A stretch of 64,000 nt of DNA from Trabulsiella odontotermitis (GCF_030053895.1 NZ_CP125781.1:2976001-3040000), one strand, 5' to 3'; shown: positions 38,661 to 50,177, counted from the stretch's first letter. Program-made: numbers and translations. Notes: generated by a model from the sequence alone, not told the origin.

Positions 38661-40004
38661 TTACTCTGCAATCTTACGTGGACGGCGACGACGCGGTTTT
38701 TCGCCCGTTGGTTTGTCGTCCTGACGGCGAGGCGCTTTTGGCTTCGCGCTACCGCTATCGCTGCGGCGCGGTTGTTGTTGTCCGCGCCCCGAATTCTGCC
38801 TCTGGCCCTGACCGCGGTCACCGCGACCCTGACGACCATTCTGGATAGGTTCCGCTTTGATGGACGGATCCGGCTCGAAACCCGGCAGCGCAATGCGTGG
38901 GATCTCTTTCTTCAGCAGACGCTCGATGTCACGCAGCAGCTTATGCTCATCAACACAGACCAGCGACAACGCTTCGCCGGTGGCCGCCGCACGGCCGGTA
39001 CGACCAATGCGATGCACGTAATCTTCCGGGACATTTGGCAGCTCGTAGTTCACCACATGCGGCAGTTCTTCGATGTCGAGACCACGCGCGGCGATGTCTG
39101 TCGCCACCAGCACGCGGAGATCGCCGGATTTAAAATCCGCCAGCGCACGGGTACGCGCGCCCTGGCTTTTGTTGCCGTGGATCGCCGCACTGCGGATACC
39201 ATCTTTATTTAACTGCTCCGCCAGATGGTTAGCGCCGTGTTTGGTACGGGTGAAGACCAGCACCTGTTGCCAGTTGCCCTGACCAATCATCAGCGACAGC
39301 AGCTCCCGCTTGCGTTTCTTATCGACAAAATGGACGTGCTGCGTTACCTGCTCAGAGGCGGTATTGCGACGCGCCACTTCGATTTCCAGCGGATTGCGCA
39401 GCAGTTTTTCGGCAAGCTGTTTGATGTCATCAGAGAAGGTGGCGGAGAACAACAGGTTCTGGCGCTTCGGCGGCAGTTTCGCCAGCACGCGGCGGATATC
39501 GTGAATGAACCCCATATCCAGCATGCGATCAGCTTCGTCGAGGACGAGGATTTCAATACTGTCGAGTTTCAGCGCATTCTGATGCTCGAGATCGAGCAGA
39601 CGCCCCGGTGTTGCCACCAGCACATCAACGCCGCCGCGCAGTTTCATCATCTGCGGGTTAATGCTGACGCCGCCGAACACCACCAGCGAGCGAATATTGA
39701 GATATTTGCTGTACTCACGCACGTTTTCGCCCACCTGCGCCGCCAGCTCGCGGGTCGGGGTCAGGATCAGCGCACGGATCGGGCGACGACCTTTGGCGTG
39801 AGGTTCATTGGAAACTAAATGCTGCAACAGCGGTAAGGTAAAACCGGCGGTTTTCCCGGTGCCGGTCTGGGCGCTGGCCATCAGGTCACGGCCTTCCAGC
39901 ACCGCAGGGATCGCCTGCTTCTGGATAGGGGTAGGCTCGCGGTAACCCTGCTCTGCAACAGCGCGCAGGATCTCCGGATTCAGGCCAAGGGTATCAAACG
40001 ACAT
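38661..40004 (-). CDS. rhlE: DEAD-box RNA helicase RhlE
   Basis: A 447-residue DEAD-box helicase involved in ribosome assembly. The Q motif and Walker A (SAQTGTGKT, about residue 45), DEAD box (VLDEADRML), SAT motif (LFSATFSDD) and [10 protein letters not shown] are present. The C-terminal tail after about residue 385 is rich in Arg, Gln and Gly and binds RNA. It is divergent from cecR; a 20-bp palindrome between the two genes is the likely CecR operator, consistent with the reported control of rhlE by CecR in E. coli. Confidence 0.97.
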   Translation of the reverse strand: MSFDTLGLNPEILRAVAEQGYREPTPIQKQAIPAVLEGRDLMASAQTGTGKTAGFTLPLLQHLVSNEPHAKGRRPIRALILTPTRELAAQVGENVREYSKYLNIRSLVVFGGVSINPQMMKLRGGVDVLVATPGRLLDLEHQNALKLDSIEILVLDEADRMLDMGFIHDIRRVLAKLPPKRQNLLFSATFSDDIKQLAEKLLRNPLEIEVARRNTASEQVTQHVHFVDKKRKRELLSLMIGQGNWQQVLVFTRTKHGANHLAEQLNKDGIRSAAIHGNKSQGARTRALADFKSGDLRVLVATDIAARGLDIEELPHVVNYELPNVPEDYVHRIGRTGRAAATGEALSLVCVDEHKLLRDIERLLKKEIPRIALPGFEPDPSIKAEPIQNGRQGRGDRGQGQRQNSGRGQQQPRRSDSGSAKPKAPRRQDDKPTGEKPRRRRPRKIAE

Positions 40005-40192
40005 AACAACTCCGCACCGCCCCGACCATTGCAGGTGTAGTTTTCAGGGTGATAGTAAACAAACAGATGACAAAAACCACAATGTCAGAAAGAGGCGGAG
40101 TGTAGCAGCTTTTGTGACGTAGCGCATAAAATATCCCTTCATGCCGAAAGCTGCGACGACGAACTGGACAAGGTGAGAAAACAGTCATAATC

Positions 40193-40212
40193 TTAATCAA
40201 TCGATTGATTAA
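40193..40212. promoter_or_regulatory. CecR operator palindrome
   Basis: TTAATCAATCGATTGATTAA is a perfect 20-bp palindrome, 13 bases before the cecR ATG, in the divergent rhlE-cecR promoter region. Its position fits autorepression by the TetR-family protein CecR and joint control of rhlE. Confidence 0.8.
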
Positions 40213-40225
40213 TTTTTGGTGTGCG

Positions 40226-40903
40226 ATGAATACGACTCCCACCACCAGTAAAGGTGAACAGGCCAAAAGCCAGTTGATTGCCGCCGCCATCGCTCAGTTT
40301 GGCGAGTACGGACTGAACGCGACCACCCGCGATATTGCCGCGCAGGCCGGGCACAATATCGCCGCTATCACCTATTATTTTGGCTCGAAAGAAGACCTTT
40401 ACCTCGCCTGCGCCCAGTGGATCGCCGATTTTATTGGCGGTAATTTCCGTCCGCATGCCGAGGCCGCCGAACAACTGCTGGCGCAGCCCACCCCGGATAA
40501 AACCGCCATCCGCGCGCTGATCCTCAGCGCCTGCAGGAATATGATCCTGCTGCTGACACGCGACGAAACGGTGAACCTGAGCAAATTTATTTCCCGTGAG
40601 CAGCTATCGCCGACGCAGGCCTATCAGTTAATTCACGATCAGGTGATTTCCCCGCTGCACAGTCATTTCACGCGGCTTATCGCGGCGTATACCGGTTGCG
40701 ATGCCAGCCACACCGAAACCATTTTGCATACCCACGCGCTACTGGGTGAGGTACTCGCCTTCCGTCTCGGGCGGGAAACCATTCTGCTGCGCACCGGCTG
40801 GACGCAGTTTGATGAGCAAAAAACTGAACAGATCTACCAGGTCATCACCAGCCATCTCGATTTTATCCTGCAAGGATTAATGCAAAGGAGTCTGACGTCA
40901 TGA
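40226..40903 (+). CDS. cecR: TetR-family regulator CecR (YbiH)
   Basis: A 225-residue TetR-family repressor. The N-terminal helix-turn-helix covers about residues 10-56 ([26 protein letters not shown] and [16 protein letters not shown]). The C-terminal domain is the ligand pocket. E. coli CecR controls ybhGFSR and rhlE and affects sensitivity to cefoperazone and chloramphenicol. I use the ATG at 40226, since the earlier TTG lies inside the operator palindrome. Its stop overlaps ybhG by four bases, making it the first gene of the exporter operon. Confidence 0.94.
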   Translation: MNTTPTTSKGEQAKSQLIAAAIAQFGEYGLNATTRDIAAQAGHNIAAITYYFGSKEDLYLACAQWIADFIGGNFRPHAEAAEQLLAQPTPDKTAIRALILSACRNMILLLTRDETVNLSKFISREQLSPTQAYQLIHDQVISPLHSHFTRLIAAYTGCDASHTETILHTHALLGEVLAFRLGRETILLRTGWTQFDEQKTEQIYQVITSHLDFILQGLMQRSLTS

Positions 40904-41886
40904 AGAAGCCTGTGGTCATCGCGCTGGTTGTCGCGGTAGTGGTCGCCGTCATCGGTGCCGGCACCGCGTGGTACCAGAGTCGTCAGGATCAAGCCCTGAC
41001 CCTCTACGGCAATGTGGATATTCGCACCGTCAATATGAGCTTCCGCGTCGGAGGGCGCCTGCAGGCACTACAGGTTGATGAAGGCGATGCGATAAAAGCC
41101 GGGCAGACCCTCGGCGAGCTTGACCGCGCGCCTTATGAAAATGCGCTGATGCAGGCAAAAGCGAACGTCTCCACCGCCCAGGCGCAATATGATCTGATGA
41201 TGGCGGGCTACCGCGCCGAAGAGATTGCCCAGGCCGCAGCCGCCGTGCGTCAGGCGCAGGCGGCGTATGACTATGCACAGAACTTCTACCAGCGTCAGCA
41301 GGGATTGTGGAAAAGCCGCACCATTTCCGCCAACGATCTGGAGAACGCCCGTTCATCGCGCGACCAGGCACAGGCCAGCCTGAAATCCGCGCAGGACAAA
41401 CTCAGTCAGTACCGGGCTGGTAACCGGCCACAGGAAATCGCCCAGGCGAAAGCGAATCTGGAACAGGCGCAGGCGCAACTGGCGCAATCGCAACTGGATT
41501 TACACGATACCACGCTGGTCGCGCCCTCTGACGGCACGCTGCTCACCCGCGCCGTTGAGCCGGGCAGCATGCTGAACGCGGGCAGTACCGTGCTGACACT
41601 CTCTCTGACGCGACCGGTGTGGGTGCGGGCGTATGTCGATGAAAAAAATCTCAACCAGGCGCAACCGGGTCGTGAACTGCTGCTCTATACCGATGGCCGC
41701 CCGGATAAGCCTTATCACGGCAAAATCGGCTTCGTTTCGCCGACCGCTGAATTTACGCCGAAAACTGTGGAAACGCCGGACCTGCGTACCGACCTGGTGT
41801 ATCGCCTGCGCATCATCGTGACGGATGCCGACGACGCGCTGCGCCAGGGCATGCCAGTCACCGTCCGTTTCCCTGACGGAGAGTAA
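40900..41886 (+). CDS. ybhG: HlyD-type membrane fusion protein YbhG
   Basis: A 328-residue periplasmic adaptor for the YbhFSR exporter. It has one N-terminal membrane anchor (residues 5-25), a biotinyl-lipoyl-like segment ([21 protein letters not shown]), a long Gln/Ala-rich coiled-coil hairpin at about 80-190, the second lipoyl half ([20 protein letters not shown]) and a beta-barrel domain. It bridges the inner-membrane ABC exporter to an outer-membrane channel such as TolC. It overlaps cecR and is followed by ybhF after one base. Confidence 0.95.
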   Translation: MKKPVVIALVVAVVVAVIGAGTAWYQSRQDQALTLYGNVDIRTVNMSFRVGGRLQALQVDEGDAIKAGQTLGELDRAPYENALMQAKANVSTAQAQYDLMMAGYRAEEIAQAAAAVRQAQAAYDYAQNFYQRQQGLWKSRTISANDLENARSSRDQAQASLKSAQDKLSQYRAGNRPQEIAQAKANLEQAQAQLAQSQLDLHDTTLVAPSDGTLLTRAVEPGSMLNAGSTVLTLSLTRPVWVRAYVDEKNLNQAQPGRELLLYTDGRPDKPYHGKIGFVSPTAEFTPKTVETPDLRTDLVYRLRIIVTDADDALRQGMPVTVRFPDGE

Positions 41887-41887
41887 A

Positions 41888-43630
41888 ATGACGGAAGCGG
41901 TGATTACCCTCAACGGGCTGGTCAAACGCTTCGCGGGCATGGATAAACCCGCCGTGGCGCGACTGGACTGCACCCTTCATGCCGGGTATGTGACCGGGCT
42001 GGTCGGCCCCGACGGCGCCGGAAAAACCACCCTGATGCGCATGCTCGCCGGTCTGCTGAAGCCCGACGAAGGCAGCGCGTCGGTGCTGGGGTTCGATCCA
42101 GTAAAAGATGACCGCGCGCTGCATGCGGTGCTCGGTTACATGCCGCAGAAGTTTGGTTTGTATGAAGATTTAACGGTGATGGAAAACCTCACGTTGTATG
42201 CCGATCTGCGCAGCGTGGTGGGGGAAACCCGGGAGAAAACCTTTGCCCGGCTGCTGGAATTTACCTCGCTGGGGCCGTTTACCGAACGGCTGGCCGGGAA
42301 GCTGTCCGGCGGTATGAAACAGAAACTGGGGCTGGCCTGTACGCTGGTCGGCGAACCGAAAGTACTGCTGCTTGACGAGCCTGGCGTCGGGGTTGACCCT
42401 ATCTCCCGCCGCGAACTGTGGCAGATGGTGCATGAGCTGGCTGGCGACGGTATGTTGATCCTGTGGAGCACCTCCTATCTCGACGAAGCCGAGCAGTGCC
42501 GCGACGTACTGCTGATGAATGAAGGTGAAATGCTCTGGCAGGGCGAGCCGACGACGCTGACGCAAACCATGGCCGGACGCAGTTTTCTGATGCACAGCCC
42601 ACAGCTCAATAACCGGCAGTTACTGCAACGCGCCCTCACCCTGCCGCAGGTCAGCGATGGCGTGATCCAGGGGAAATCGGTACGCCTGATCCTGAAAAAA
42701 GAGGCCCACACTGACGATGTCCTTGCTGCGCCCGGTATGCCGTCGGCCATTGAATTTAGTGAAACCGCGCCACGTTTTGAGGATGCGTTTATTGATTTGC
42801 TCGGTGGCGCCGCGACGTCGGAATCCCCGCTGGGGGCGATTCTGCACACGGTGGACGGCGAGCCCGGCGAAACCGTGATTGAAGCCAAAGCGCTGACCAA
42901 AAAATTCGGTGATTTCGCCGCCACCGACCATGTGGATTTTGCCGTGACCCGCGGCGAAATTTTCGGTCTGCTCGGCCCCAACGGCGCCGGGAAATCCACC
43001 ACCTTTAAGATGATGTGCGGCCTGCTGGTGCCAACCTCCGGCAAAGCGCTGGTGCTGGATATGGATCTCAAAGTCAGCTCCGGCAAAGCCCGCCAGCACC
43101 TTGGCTATATGGCGCAGAAATTCTCGCTCTACGGCAACCTGACCGTTGAACAGAATCTGCGTTTCTTCTCGGGCGTATATGGTCTGCGCGGAAAAGCGCA
43201 GGATGAGAAAATCGCCCGCATGAGCGACGCCTTCGGCCTGAAAAACATCGCCAGTCATACTACCGACTCCCTGCCCCTTGGCTTTAAACAACGGCTGGCG
43301 CTGGCCTGCTCGCTGATGCATGAACCGGATATTCTTTTCCTTGATGAACCCACTTCCGGCGTCGATCCCCTCACCCGCCGCGAGTTCTGGCTGCACATCA
43401 ACAGCATGGTGGAGAAAGGCGTGACGGTGATGGTCACCACCCACTTTATGGATGAGGCCGAATACTGCGATCGCATCGGGCTGGTGTATCGCGGCAAGCT
43501 TATCGCCAGCGGCACGCCGGACGACTTAAAAGCGCAGGCTGCCGACGACAGCACGCCGGATCCGACCATGGAGCAGGCTTTTATTACGCTGATCCACGAC
43601 TGGGATAAGGAAAACGCCGATGCCCAATAA
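41888..43630 (+). CDS. ybhF: ABC exporter ATPase YbhF, two fused nucleotide-binding domains
   Basis: A 580-residue protein with two ABC ATPase domains in tandem. The first has Walker [10 protein letters not shown] (residues 40-48), signature LSGGMKQK and Walker [13 protein letters not shown]. The second has GPNGAGKST near residue 362 and [12 protein letters not shown], but a degenerate signature (SLPLGFKQR). It drives export through YbhS-YbhR; E. coli data link the pump to drugs and to Na+/Li+. The ATG at 41888 lies one base after the ybhG stop. It overlaps ybhS by 11 bases. Confidence 0.95.
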   Translation: MTEAVITLNGLVKRFAGMDKPAVARLDCTLHAGYVTGLVGPDGAGKTTLMRMLAGLLKPDEGSASVLGFDPVKDDRALHAVLGYMPQKFGLYEDLTVMENLTLYADLRSVVGETREKTFARLLEFTSLGPFTERLAGKLSGGMKQKLGLACTLVGEPKVLLLDEPGVGVDPISRRELWQMVHELAGDGMLILWSTSYLDEAEQCRDVLLMNEGEMLWQGEPTTLTQTMAGRSFLMHSPQLNNRQLLQRALTLPQVSDGVIQGKSVRLILKKEAHTDDVLAAPGMPSAIEFSETAPRFEDAFIDLLGGAATSESPLGAILHTVDGEPGETVIEAKALTKKFGDFAATDHVDFAVTRGEIFGLLGPNGAGKSTTFKMMCGLLVPTSGKALVLDMDLKVSSGKARQHLGYMAQKFSLYGNLTVEQNLRFFSGVYGLRGKAQDEKIARMSDAFGLKNIASHTTDSLPLGFKQRLALACSLMHEPDILFLDEPTSGVDPLTRREFWLHINSMVEKGVTVMVTTHFMDEAEYCDRIGLVYRGKLIASGTPDDLKAQAADDSTPDPTMEQAFITLIHDWDKENADAQ

Positions 43631-44756
43631 CAGCATGATCTCCTGGCGGCGCGTGCGCGCTCTGTGCGTCAAAGAGACGCGGCAAATCGTTCGTGACCCG
43701 AGTAGCTGGCTGATTGCGGTGGTGATCCCGCTGATGCTGCTGTTCATCTTCGGTTACGGGATTAACCTCGACTCCAGCAAACTGCGGGTCGGGATTTTGC
43801 TCGAACAGCAAAGCAAAGAGGCGCTGGATTTTACCCATGCGATGACCGGTTCGCCTTACATTGATGCCACTATCAGTGATAACCGCCAGGCATTGATTCA
43901 GAAAATGCAGGCGGGGCAGATCCGCGGTCTGGTAGTGATCCCGGTGGATTTCGCCGCAAAGATGGCGCGGGACAACGACACCGCGCCCATTCAGGTGATC
44001 ACCGATGGCAGCGAACCGAATACTGCAAACTTTGTGCAGGGTTATGCCGAAGGGATCTGGCAGTTGTGGCAGCATCAGCGCGCGGAAGATCGCGGGGAAA
44101 ACTTTGAACCGCTGATTGACGTTCAGACGCGCTACTGGTTCAACCCGGCCGCCATCAGCCAGCATTTTATTATTCCTGGCGCAGTGACCATCATCATGAC
44201 GGTCATCGGCGCCATTCTGACTTCGCTGGTGGTGGCACGCGAGTGGGAGCGCGGCACCATGGAGGCGCTGCTTTCTACCGAAGTAACGCGGGTTGAACTG
44301 CTACTGTGTAAGCTCATTCCTTACTATTTCCTCGGCATGCTGGCGATGCTGCTGTGCATGCTGGTGTCGGTATTTATTCTCGGCGTGCCATACCGTGGCT
44401 CGCTACTGGTGCTGTTCTTGATCACCAGCCTGTTTTTGCTCAGCACGCTGGGCATGGGATTGCTGATTTCCACTATCACCCGCAACCAGTTTAACGCGGC
44501 CCAGGTGGCGCTCAACGCGGCGTTTCTACCATCGATTATGCTGTCCGGTTTTATTTTTCAGATAGACAGCATGCCCGCGGTGATCCGCGCGGTGACCTAT
44601 ATTATTCCGGCGCGCTACTTCGTCAGCACATTGCAAAGCCTGTTCCTGGCGGGAAATATCCCCATTGTGTTGTTGGTTAACGTGCTGTTTTTGATTGCCT
44701 CGGCGACGATGTTTATCGGCCTGACGTGGCTGAAAACCAAACGGCGACTGGACTAA
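43620..44756 (+). CDS. ybhS: ABC exporter permease YbhS
   Basis: A 378-residue ABC-2 type permease with one membrane segment near residues 30-50, a large extracytoplasmic domain and five C-terminal membrane segments. The conserved [18 protein letters not shown] amphipathic stretch precedes the core, and [17 protein letters not shown] is typical. It forms a heterodimer with YbhR. Its start is inside the end of ybhF (11-base overlap), suggesting coupled translation. A REP pair separates it from ybhR. Confidence 0.95.
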   Translation: MPNNSMISWRRVRALCVKETRQIVRDPSSWLIAVVIPLMLLFIFGYGINLDSSKLRVGILLEQQSKEALDFTHAMTGSPYIDATISDNRQALIQKMQAGQIRGLVVIPVDFAAKMARDNDTAPIQVITDGSEPNTANFVQGYAEGIWQLWQHQRAEDRGENFEPLIDVQTRYWFNPAAISQHFIIPGAVTIIMTVIGAILTSLVVAREWERGTMEALLSTEVTRVELLLCKLIPYYFLGMLAMLLCMLVSVFILGVPYRGSLLVLFLITSLFLLSTLGMGLLISTITRNQFNAAQVALNAAFLPSIMLSGFIFQIDSMPAVIRAVTYIIPARYFVSTLQSLFLAGNIPIVLLVNVLFLIASATMFIGLTWLKTKRRLD

Positions 44757-44774
44757 CCTGGGTGCCCGTATTTT

Positions 44775-44841
44775 GCCCGGCGGCACTTCGCTTGCCGGGC
44801 CTACGGGAAATGTAGGTCGGGTAAGCAAAGCGCCACCCGAC
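44775..44841. repeat. BIME between ybhS and ybhR
   Basis: Two inverted REP units (44775-44800 and 44816-44841) lie inside the operon, in the 102-base ybhS-ybhR gap. They could alter relative message levels of the two permease subunits. Confidence 0.8.
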
Positions 44842-44858
44842 ACGAGGATGACACCGAT

Positions 44859-45965
44859 ATGTTTCATCGTTTATGGACGTTAATTCGTAAAGAGCTGCAA
44901 TCCCTGCTGCGCGAGCCGCAGACCCGGGCGATCCTGATTTTGCCAGTGCTGATTCAGGTGCTGCTGTTCCCCTTCGCCGCGACGCTGGAAGTGACCAACG
45001 CCACCATCGCCATTTACAACGAAGACAGCGGCAAGCATGCCATCGAACTGACCCAGCGCTTCGCCCGTGCGAAAGCTTTTACCCATATTCTGCTGCTGAA
45101 AAACCCGCAGGAGATCCAGCCGACTATCGACACCCAGCGCGCACTGCTGCTGGTGCGTTTCCCGGCCGATTTTTCGCGCAATCTCGATACCTTCCAGCCC
45201 GCGCCAATGCAGCTTATCCTCGACGGGCGCAACTCCAACAGCGCGCAGATTGCCGCTAATTATCTGCAACAAATCGTGAAGGAGTATCAGCAGGAGCTGA
45301 TGGAGGGTAAAGCGAAGCCGAATAACAGCGAGCTGGTGGTGCGCAACTGGTATAACCCGAATCTCGATTACAAATGGTTCGTGGTGCCGTCGCTGATTGC
45401 TATGATCACCACCATCGGCGTGATGATCGTGACGTCATTGTCGGTGGCGCGCGAACGTGAGCAGGGAACGCTGGATCAGTTGCTGGTGTCGCCGCTCTCC
45501 ACCTGGCAGATTTTCGTCGGCAAAGCGGTTCCGGCGCTGATTGTCGCGACGTTTCAGGCAAGCATCGTGCTGGCGGTGGGCATCTGGGCCTATCAGATCC
45601 CGTTTGCCGGGTCGCTGCTGCTGTTTTACTTCACGATGGTGATTTACGGGCTGTCACTGGTGGGATTTGGTCTGTTGATCTCATCACTTTGCTCGACTCA
45701 GCAGCAGGCGTTTATCGGCGTGTTCGTCTTTATGATGCCGGCCATTTTGCTGTCGGGGTATGTGTCGCCGGTGGAGAATATGCCGGTCTGGCTGCAGGAT
45801 CTGACGTGGATAAACCCGATTCGCCACTTTACGGATATCACCAAGCAGATCTACCTGAAGGATGCGAGTCTGGAAATTGTTTGGGGAAGTTTGTGGCCGC
45901 TACTGGTGATAGCGGCCACGACGGGCTCAGTGGCGTACGCGATGTTCCGGCGGAAGATCCTCTAG
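44859..45965 (+). CDS. ybhR: ABC exporter permease YbhR
   Basis: A 368-residue ABC-2 permease, paralogous to YbhS, with the same layout: an N-terminal membrane segment, an extracytoplasmic domain (about 45-170) and five further segments. The conserved loop is [19 protein letters not shown], followed by [18 protein letters not shown]. It is the last gene of cecR-ybhGFSR. GAGGATG lies upstream of the ATG. Its last 39 bases overlap the end of the convergent ybhQ gene. Confidence 0.95.
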   Translation: MFHRLWTLIRKELQSLLREPQTRAILILPVLIQVLLFPFAATLEVTNATIAIYNEDSGKHAIELTQRFARAKAFTHILLLKNPQEIQPTIDTQRALLLVRFPADFSRNLDTFQPAPMQLILDGRNSNSAQIAANYLQQIVKEYQQELMEGKAKPNNSELVVRNWYNPNLDYKWFVVPSLIAMITTIGVMIVTSLSVAREREQGTLDQLLVSPLSTWQIFVGKAVPALIVATFQASIVLAVGIWAYQIPFAGSLLLFYFTMVIYGLSLVGFGLLISSLCSTQQQAFIGVFVFMMPAILLSGYVSPVENMPVWLQDLTWINPIRHFTDITKQIYLKDASLEIVWGSLWPLLVIAATTGSVAYAMFRRKIL

Positions 45966-46343
45966 CGTCGTTGTCTTCTCTTTCGCCAGTAACGACACCA
46001 CGGCAGGGCCAGCAAGGATAACGGCGCCAGCCATCGCTAACAGCAGGTTGTTGTGCAACACGCGTGACAACAGCCACAGCGCAATCATTGCCGCACCAAA
46101 ATACCAGGTGGTGGTGAGCTCTTCGAGCACATCACCGACATTACGCCAGCGCTCATCCTGGTGACGCTGCAAAAAGAGCATCATCACCACCGTCACGCCG
46201 TACAGCACACACAGGCCTAAACCGACGCGAACCAGCGCGCCGCTGGTCCATCCCATGACCAGTACCGCCACAACCAGCAAATGCAACATTATCTGCCAGC
46301 AACTGAGACCAGTTGTGACACGAACGCGTTGTTGCCACTTCAT
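45927..46343 (-). CDS. ybhQ: Inner membrane protein YbhQ
   Basis: A 138-residue protein with four hydrophobic segments and a basic C-terminus (PPEHRVRH). It matches E. coli YbhQ (136 residues) from MKWQQRVRV onward. Function is unknown. AGGAGAG stands seven bases before the ATG at 46343. It is convergent with ybhR and shares 39 bp with it, an unusually long overlap of two conserved coding ends. Confidence 0.88.
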   Translation of the reverse strand: MKWQQRVRVTTGLSCWQIMLHLLVVAVLVMGWTSGALVRVGLGLCVLYGVTVVMMLFLQRHQDERWRNVGDVLEELTTTWYFGAAMIALWLLSRVLHNNLLLAMAGAVILAGPAVVSLLAKEKTTTLEDLPPEHRVRH

Positions 46344-46475
46344 GGCTTCTCTCCTGGGAAATTTTCAACTGATTATTCAGAGTACCGCACTTTACGGAAA
46401 ATTCCGTTACACCGCATCTTTTTGTGACGACGACTACACTATTTCAATCAGGAAAGTGACGTTGACGGGAGAATC

Positions 46476-47237
46476 ATGACGCAACAAACACCACCATTTT
46501 CAATAAAAGTGCTCACGATTAACACACATAAAGGCTTCACGGCGCTGAACCGCCGATTCATTTTGCCTGAGCTGAGAGACGCCGTTCGCACCGTCAGTGC
46601 AGATATCGTCTGCCTGCAGGAGGTGCTCGGCGCGCACGAGGTGCACCCGCTGCACGTCGAGAACTGGCCCGACACCAGCCACTACGAATTCCTGGCCGAT
46701 ACCATGTGGAGCGATTTCGCCTACGGTCGCAACGCCGTCTACCCGGAAGGCCATCACGGCAACGCTGTGCTGTCACGCTATCCTATCGCCCGGTATGAAA
46801 ATCTGGATATCTCTGTTGGCGAAAGCGAAAAGCGGGGCGTTTTGCATTGCCAGATCGCGCCCCCCAACCTTGATCATCCTGTCCATATCTTATGTGTACA
46901 TCTGGGTCTGAAAGAGATCCACCGCCAGCAGCAGCTTTCGCTGCTCTCGGATTACGTTAACGCACTGCCGGAAGGTCATCCGGTGGTGGTGGCGGGTGAT
47001 TTCAATGACTGGCGGCAGCGGGCGAATCATCCACTGAAAGTACAGGCGGGGCTGGAGGAGATTTTTACCCGCGCTACCGGGCGCCCGGCGCGCACCTTTC
47101 CGGTTCGCTTTCCCCTGCTCCGTCTCGACCGTATTTACGTGAAAAACGCCAGCGCCTCCAGCCCGACGGCGCTGGCGCTCAGCAACTGGCGACATCTGTC
47201 CGATCATGCCCCTCTCAGTGCGGAGATCCATCTATGA
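46476..47237 (+). CDS. ybhP: Endonuclease/exonuclease/phosphatase-fold protein YbhP
   Basis: A 253-residue EEP-superfamily hydrolase. Active-site motifs are seen: NTHKGF near residue 15, CLQEVLG (metal-binding Glu), [10 protein letters not shown] and the terminal [11 protein letters not shown] with the catalytic Asp-His. Substrate is not established; linkage to clsB suggests phospholipid turnover. It starts the ybhP-clsB-ybhN operon and overlaps clsB by four bases. Confidence 0.93.
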   Translation: MTQQTPPFSIKVLTINTHKGFTALNRRFILPELRDAVRTVSADIVCLQEVLGAHEVHPLHVENWPDTSHYEFLADTMWSDFAYGRNAVYPEGHHGNAVLSRYPIARYENLDISVGESEKRGVLHCQIAPPNLDHPVHILCVHLGLKEIHRQQQLSLLSDYVNALPEGHPVVVAGDFNDWRQRANHPLKVQAGLEEIFTRATGRPARTFPVRFPLLRLDRIYVKNASASSPTALALSNWRHLSDHAPLSAEIHL

Positions 47238-48475
47238 AATGTAGCTGGCGCGACGGCAACCGTATCGAACTGCTGGAAAATGGCGATAACTACTACCCCG
47301 CCCTGTTTAGCGCAATCGACAAGGCGGAAAGCAAGGTCATCCTCGAAACGTTCATCTGGTTTGAAGACGAGGTGGGTAAACAACTGCATAGTGTTCTGTT
47401 GCGCGCTGCGCAGCGCGGCATCCAGGTTGAGGTGCTGCTCGATGGCTACGGTTCGCCGGATCTCAGCGATGATTTCGTCGAAACCCTGACGTCCGCAGGC
47501 GTCATTTTTCGTTATTATGATCCGCGCCCGCGACTGTTCGGCATGCGCACTAATCTGTTCCGCCGCATGCACCGCAAGATTGTGGTTATCGACACTACGG
47601 TCGCGTTTATTGGCGGCATCAACTACTCCGCAGAACACATGACCGACTACGGTCCGGAGGCGAAACAGGATTACGCCGTGCGGGTGGAAGGGCCGGTGGT
47701 GCTCGATTTCGTGCGGTTTGAGCTGGAAAACCTGCCGGGCAACGAAACGCTGCGCCGTTGGTGGAAACGACGTACCCGGGCGGAAGAGAACCGCACACCG
47801 GGCGAAGCGCAGGCATTGTTCGTCTGGCGCGACAATGGCGAGCATCGTGACGACATCGAACGTCATTACTTGAAAATGCTGGCCAACGCGCGGCGTGAAG
47901 TAATTATCGCCAACGCGTATTTCTTCCCCGGTTACCGTCTGCTGCATGCCATGCGTAACGCGGCCCGTCGCGGCGTCAGCGTAAAGCTCATCGTGCAGGG
48001 CGAGCCGGATATGCCTATCGTCAAGGTCGGCGCGCGGCTGCTGTATAACTATCTGGTGAAAGGCGGTGTGCAGGTTTATGAGTATCATCGCCGTCCGCTG
48101 CACGGCAAGGTCGCGCTGATGGACGATCACTGGGCGACGGTCGGCTCCAGCAACCTTGACCCGCTCAGCCTGTCGCTTAACCTCGAAGCCAATCTGGTCA
48201 TCCACGATCGCCAGTTTAATCAGACCCTGCGCGATAACTTAATAACCATCCTGCATCAGGACTGCCGACGGGTCGATGAAACGATGCTGCCGAAACGCAC
48301 CTGGTGGAACCTCGGGAAAAGCGTCCTCGCCTTCCACTTCCTGCGCCACTTCCCGGCCTGGGTCGGCTGGTTACCCGCCCATACGCCGCATCTGGCGCAG
48401 GTTGCGCCGCCTGTGCAGCCCGAGATGGAAACCCAGGATCGGGTTGAGGCGGAGAATCAGGAGGTGAAATCCTGA
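47234..48475 (+). CDS. clsB: Cardiolipin synthase B (ClsB, YbhO)
   Basis: A 413-residue phospholipase-D-superfamily enzyme that makes cardiolipin from phosphatidylglycerol. Two HKD motifs are present: [19 protein letters not shown] near residue 113 and [19 protein letters not shown] near 290. Unlike ClsA, it lacks N-terminal membrane segments. Its start overlaps ybhP and its stop overlaps ybhN, so the three are cotranscribed. Confidence 0.95.
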   Translation: MKCSWRDGNRIELLENGDNYYPALFSAIDKAESKVILETFIWFEDEVGKQLHSVLLRAAQRGIQVEVLLDGYGSPDLSDDFVETLTSAGVIFRYYDPRPRLFGMRTNLFRRMHRKIVVIDTTVAFIGGINYSAEHMTDYGPEAKQDYAVRVEGPVVLDFVRFELENLPGNETLRRWWKRRTRAEENRTPGEAQALFVWRDNGEHRDDIERHYLKMLANARREVIIANAYFFPGYRLLHAMRNAARRGVSVKLIVQGEPDMPIVKVGARLLYNYLVKGGVQVYEYHRRPLHGKVALMDDHWATVGSSNLDPLSLSLNLEANLVIHDRQFNQTLRDNLITILHQDCRRVDETMLPKRTWWNLGKSVLAFHFLRHFPAWVGWLPAHTPHLAQVAPPVQPEMETQDRVEAENQEVKS

Positions 48476-49437
48476 TGAGCCATTCACATCCGCGCTGGCG
48501 ACGGGCGAAAAAAATCCTCACCTGGTTGTTTTTCATCGCAGTGGCGGTGTTACTGGTGGTGTACGCCCAAAAAGTGGACTGGGGGGATGTCTGGAACGTG
48601 GTGCGTAATTACAACCGCACAGCGTTTTTCAGCGCCATTGGGCTGGTGATCGTCAGTTATCTGCTATACGGCTGCTACGACCTGCTGGGGCGTGCCTACT
48701 GCGGTCACAAGCTGGCGAAACGCCAGGTGATGCTGGTGTCGTTCATTTGTTACGCCTTCAACCTGACGCTCAGCACCTGGGTTGGCGGCATTGGCATGCG
48801 TTACCGGCTTTACGCGCGACTCGGCCTGCCGGGCGCGACCATCACCCGCATCTTCTCACTGAGCATTACCACCAACTGGCTCGGCTATATCCTGCTCGGC
48901 GGGCTCATTTTCACCTTTGGCGTGGTGCAGCTTCCTGAGCACTGGTATATCGACGAACAGACGCTGCGCCTCCTCGGCATTGCGCTGTTGGCCATCATCG
49001 TCATCTATCTTTCTGCCTGCGCCTTCGCCCGTCGCCGCAGTCTGACCATCAAAAAGCAAAAGCTGGTGCTGCCGAAATGGCGCTTTGCACTGTTGCAGAT
49101 GGCGATTTCCAGCGCGAACTGGATGGTGATGGGAGCGATTATCTGGATCCTGCTGGGCCAGTCTGTCGATTACTTCTTCGTGTTAGGCGTACTGCTGGTC
49201 AGCAGTATTGCGGGCGTTATCGTCCATATTCCGGCGGGGATCGGCGTACTGGAAGCGGTATTCATGGCGCTGCTGGCGGGCGAACATACCTCGCAGGGCA
49301 CCATTATCGCCGCTCTGCTCGCTTATCGCGTGCTGTATTATTTTATTCCGCTGCTGCTGGCGCTGATCTGCTATTTGTGGCTGGAAAGCCGGGCGAAGAA
49401 ACTGCGGGCGAAAAACGAAAAGGCGCTGGCGAAGTGA
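48475..49437 (+). CDS. ybhN: Inner membrane protein YbhN (lysylphosphatidylglycerol synthetase TM-like)
   Basis: A 320-residue polytopic protein with about eight hydrophobic segments, related to the membrane domain of MprF-type proteins (UPF0104). Conserved stretches are STWVGGIGMRYRLYARLGL and HIPAGIGVLEAVFMALL. There is no synthetase domain. Location after clsB suggests a lipid-related role, perhaps transport, but this is inference. It overlaps the clsB stop by one base. ybhM, which follows ybhN in E. coli, is absent. Confidence 0.92.
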   Translation: MSHSHPRWRRAKKILTWLFFIAVAVLLVVYAQKVDWGDVWNVVRNYNRTAFFSAIGLVIVSYLLYGCYDLLGRAYCGHKLAKRQVMLVSFICYAFNLTLSTWVGGIGMRYRLYARLGLPGATITRIFSLSITTNWLGYILLGGLIFTFGVVQLPEHWYIDEQTLRLLGIALLAIIVIYLSACAFARRRSLTIKKQKLVLPKWRFALLQMAISSANWMVMGAIIWILLGQSVDYFFVLGVLLVSSIAGVIVHIPAGIGVLEAVFMALLAGEHTSQGTIIAALLAYRVLYYFIPLLLALICYLWLESRAKKLRAKNEKALAK

Positions 49438-49444
49438 TTTCCCC

Positions 49445-49458
49445 CTCCCGTACGGGAG
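49445..49458. terminator. Hairpin between convergent ybhN and ybhL
   Basis: CTCCC-GTAC-GGGAG with A and T rich flanks; it can serve either transcript, although no clean T run is present. Confidence 0.4.
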
Positions 49459-49472
49459 AGGGAAAACAGGGT

Positions 49473-50177
49473 TTAGCGACGGTTGCCGAAAATACGCAGC
49501 AGCATCAGGAACAGGTTGATGAAATCAAGATACAGCGTCAGCGCGCCAAGAATGGCGTATTTGCGCAGGTTGCTGCTGTCGCGGGTATCAATCTGCTCAC
49601 CGATGTTTTTCAGCTTCTGGGTGTCATACGCCGTCAGGCCGACAAACACGATCACCCCGATGTAGGTTACCGCCCACATCAGCGCTTCACTCTTCAGCCA
49701 GAAGTTCACCAGCGACGCCAGAATGATACCAATCAACGCCATAAACAGCATATTGCCGAAACCGCTAAGGTCACGTTTGGTGGTATAGCCGTAGAGGCTC
49801 ATCACGCCGAACATGCCGCCGGTGACCACAAAAGTGCTGGCGATGGAGGAGTAGGTGTAAACCACGAAAATGCTCGACAGCGTCAGCCCGGTGAGCGCCG
49901 AGTAGAGCATAAAGAGCGTGGTCGCCATGCCGGCGCTCAGGCGCTGCACCATGGCAGAAAGCGCAATCACCAGCCCCAGTTGCACGATGATCAGCCCAAA
50001 GAAGGTGATTTTGCTCGAGAAGACGAACATCATCACCGCCGGGGTGTTGGCGGCATACCAGGCGATAAACGCCGTCAGCAACAGGCCGCAGGTCATCCAG
50101 CCATACACCTGCGCCATGTACGTCTGCAGGCCGGAACGCGCCTGTACGATGGAATCCGAACGTGGGAATCGATCCAT
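49473..50177 (-). CDS. ybhL: BAX inhibitor-1 family membrane protein YbhL
   Basis: A 234-residue membrane protein of the BI-1/YccA family with seven predicted segments. The family signature near the C-terminus is seen in FVGLTAYDTQKLKNIGEQ. Relatives are pH-gated calcium leak channels; YbhL itself is uncharacterised to my knowledge. It is a single gene convergent with ybhN, upstream of which (on the same strand) is the moa operon. Confidence 0.93.
   Translation of the reverse strand: MDRFPRSDSIVQARSGLQTYMAQVYGWMTCGLLLTAFIAWYAANTPAVMMFVFSSKITFFGLIIVQLGLVIALSAMVQRLSAGMATTLFMLYSALTGLTLSSIFVVYTYSSIASTFVVTGGMFGVMSLYGYTTKRDLSGFGNMLFMALIGIILASLVNFWLKSEALMWAVTYIGVIVFVGLTAYDTQKLKNIGEQIDTRDSSNLRKYAILGALTLYLDFINLFLMLLRIFGNRR

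Noticed and set aside
47204..48205. 333-codon open frame antisense to clsB
   Set aside because: The sense strand carries both HKD motifs; the antisense frame lacks domain features.
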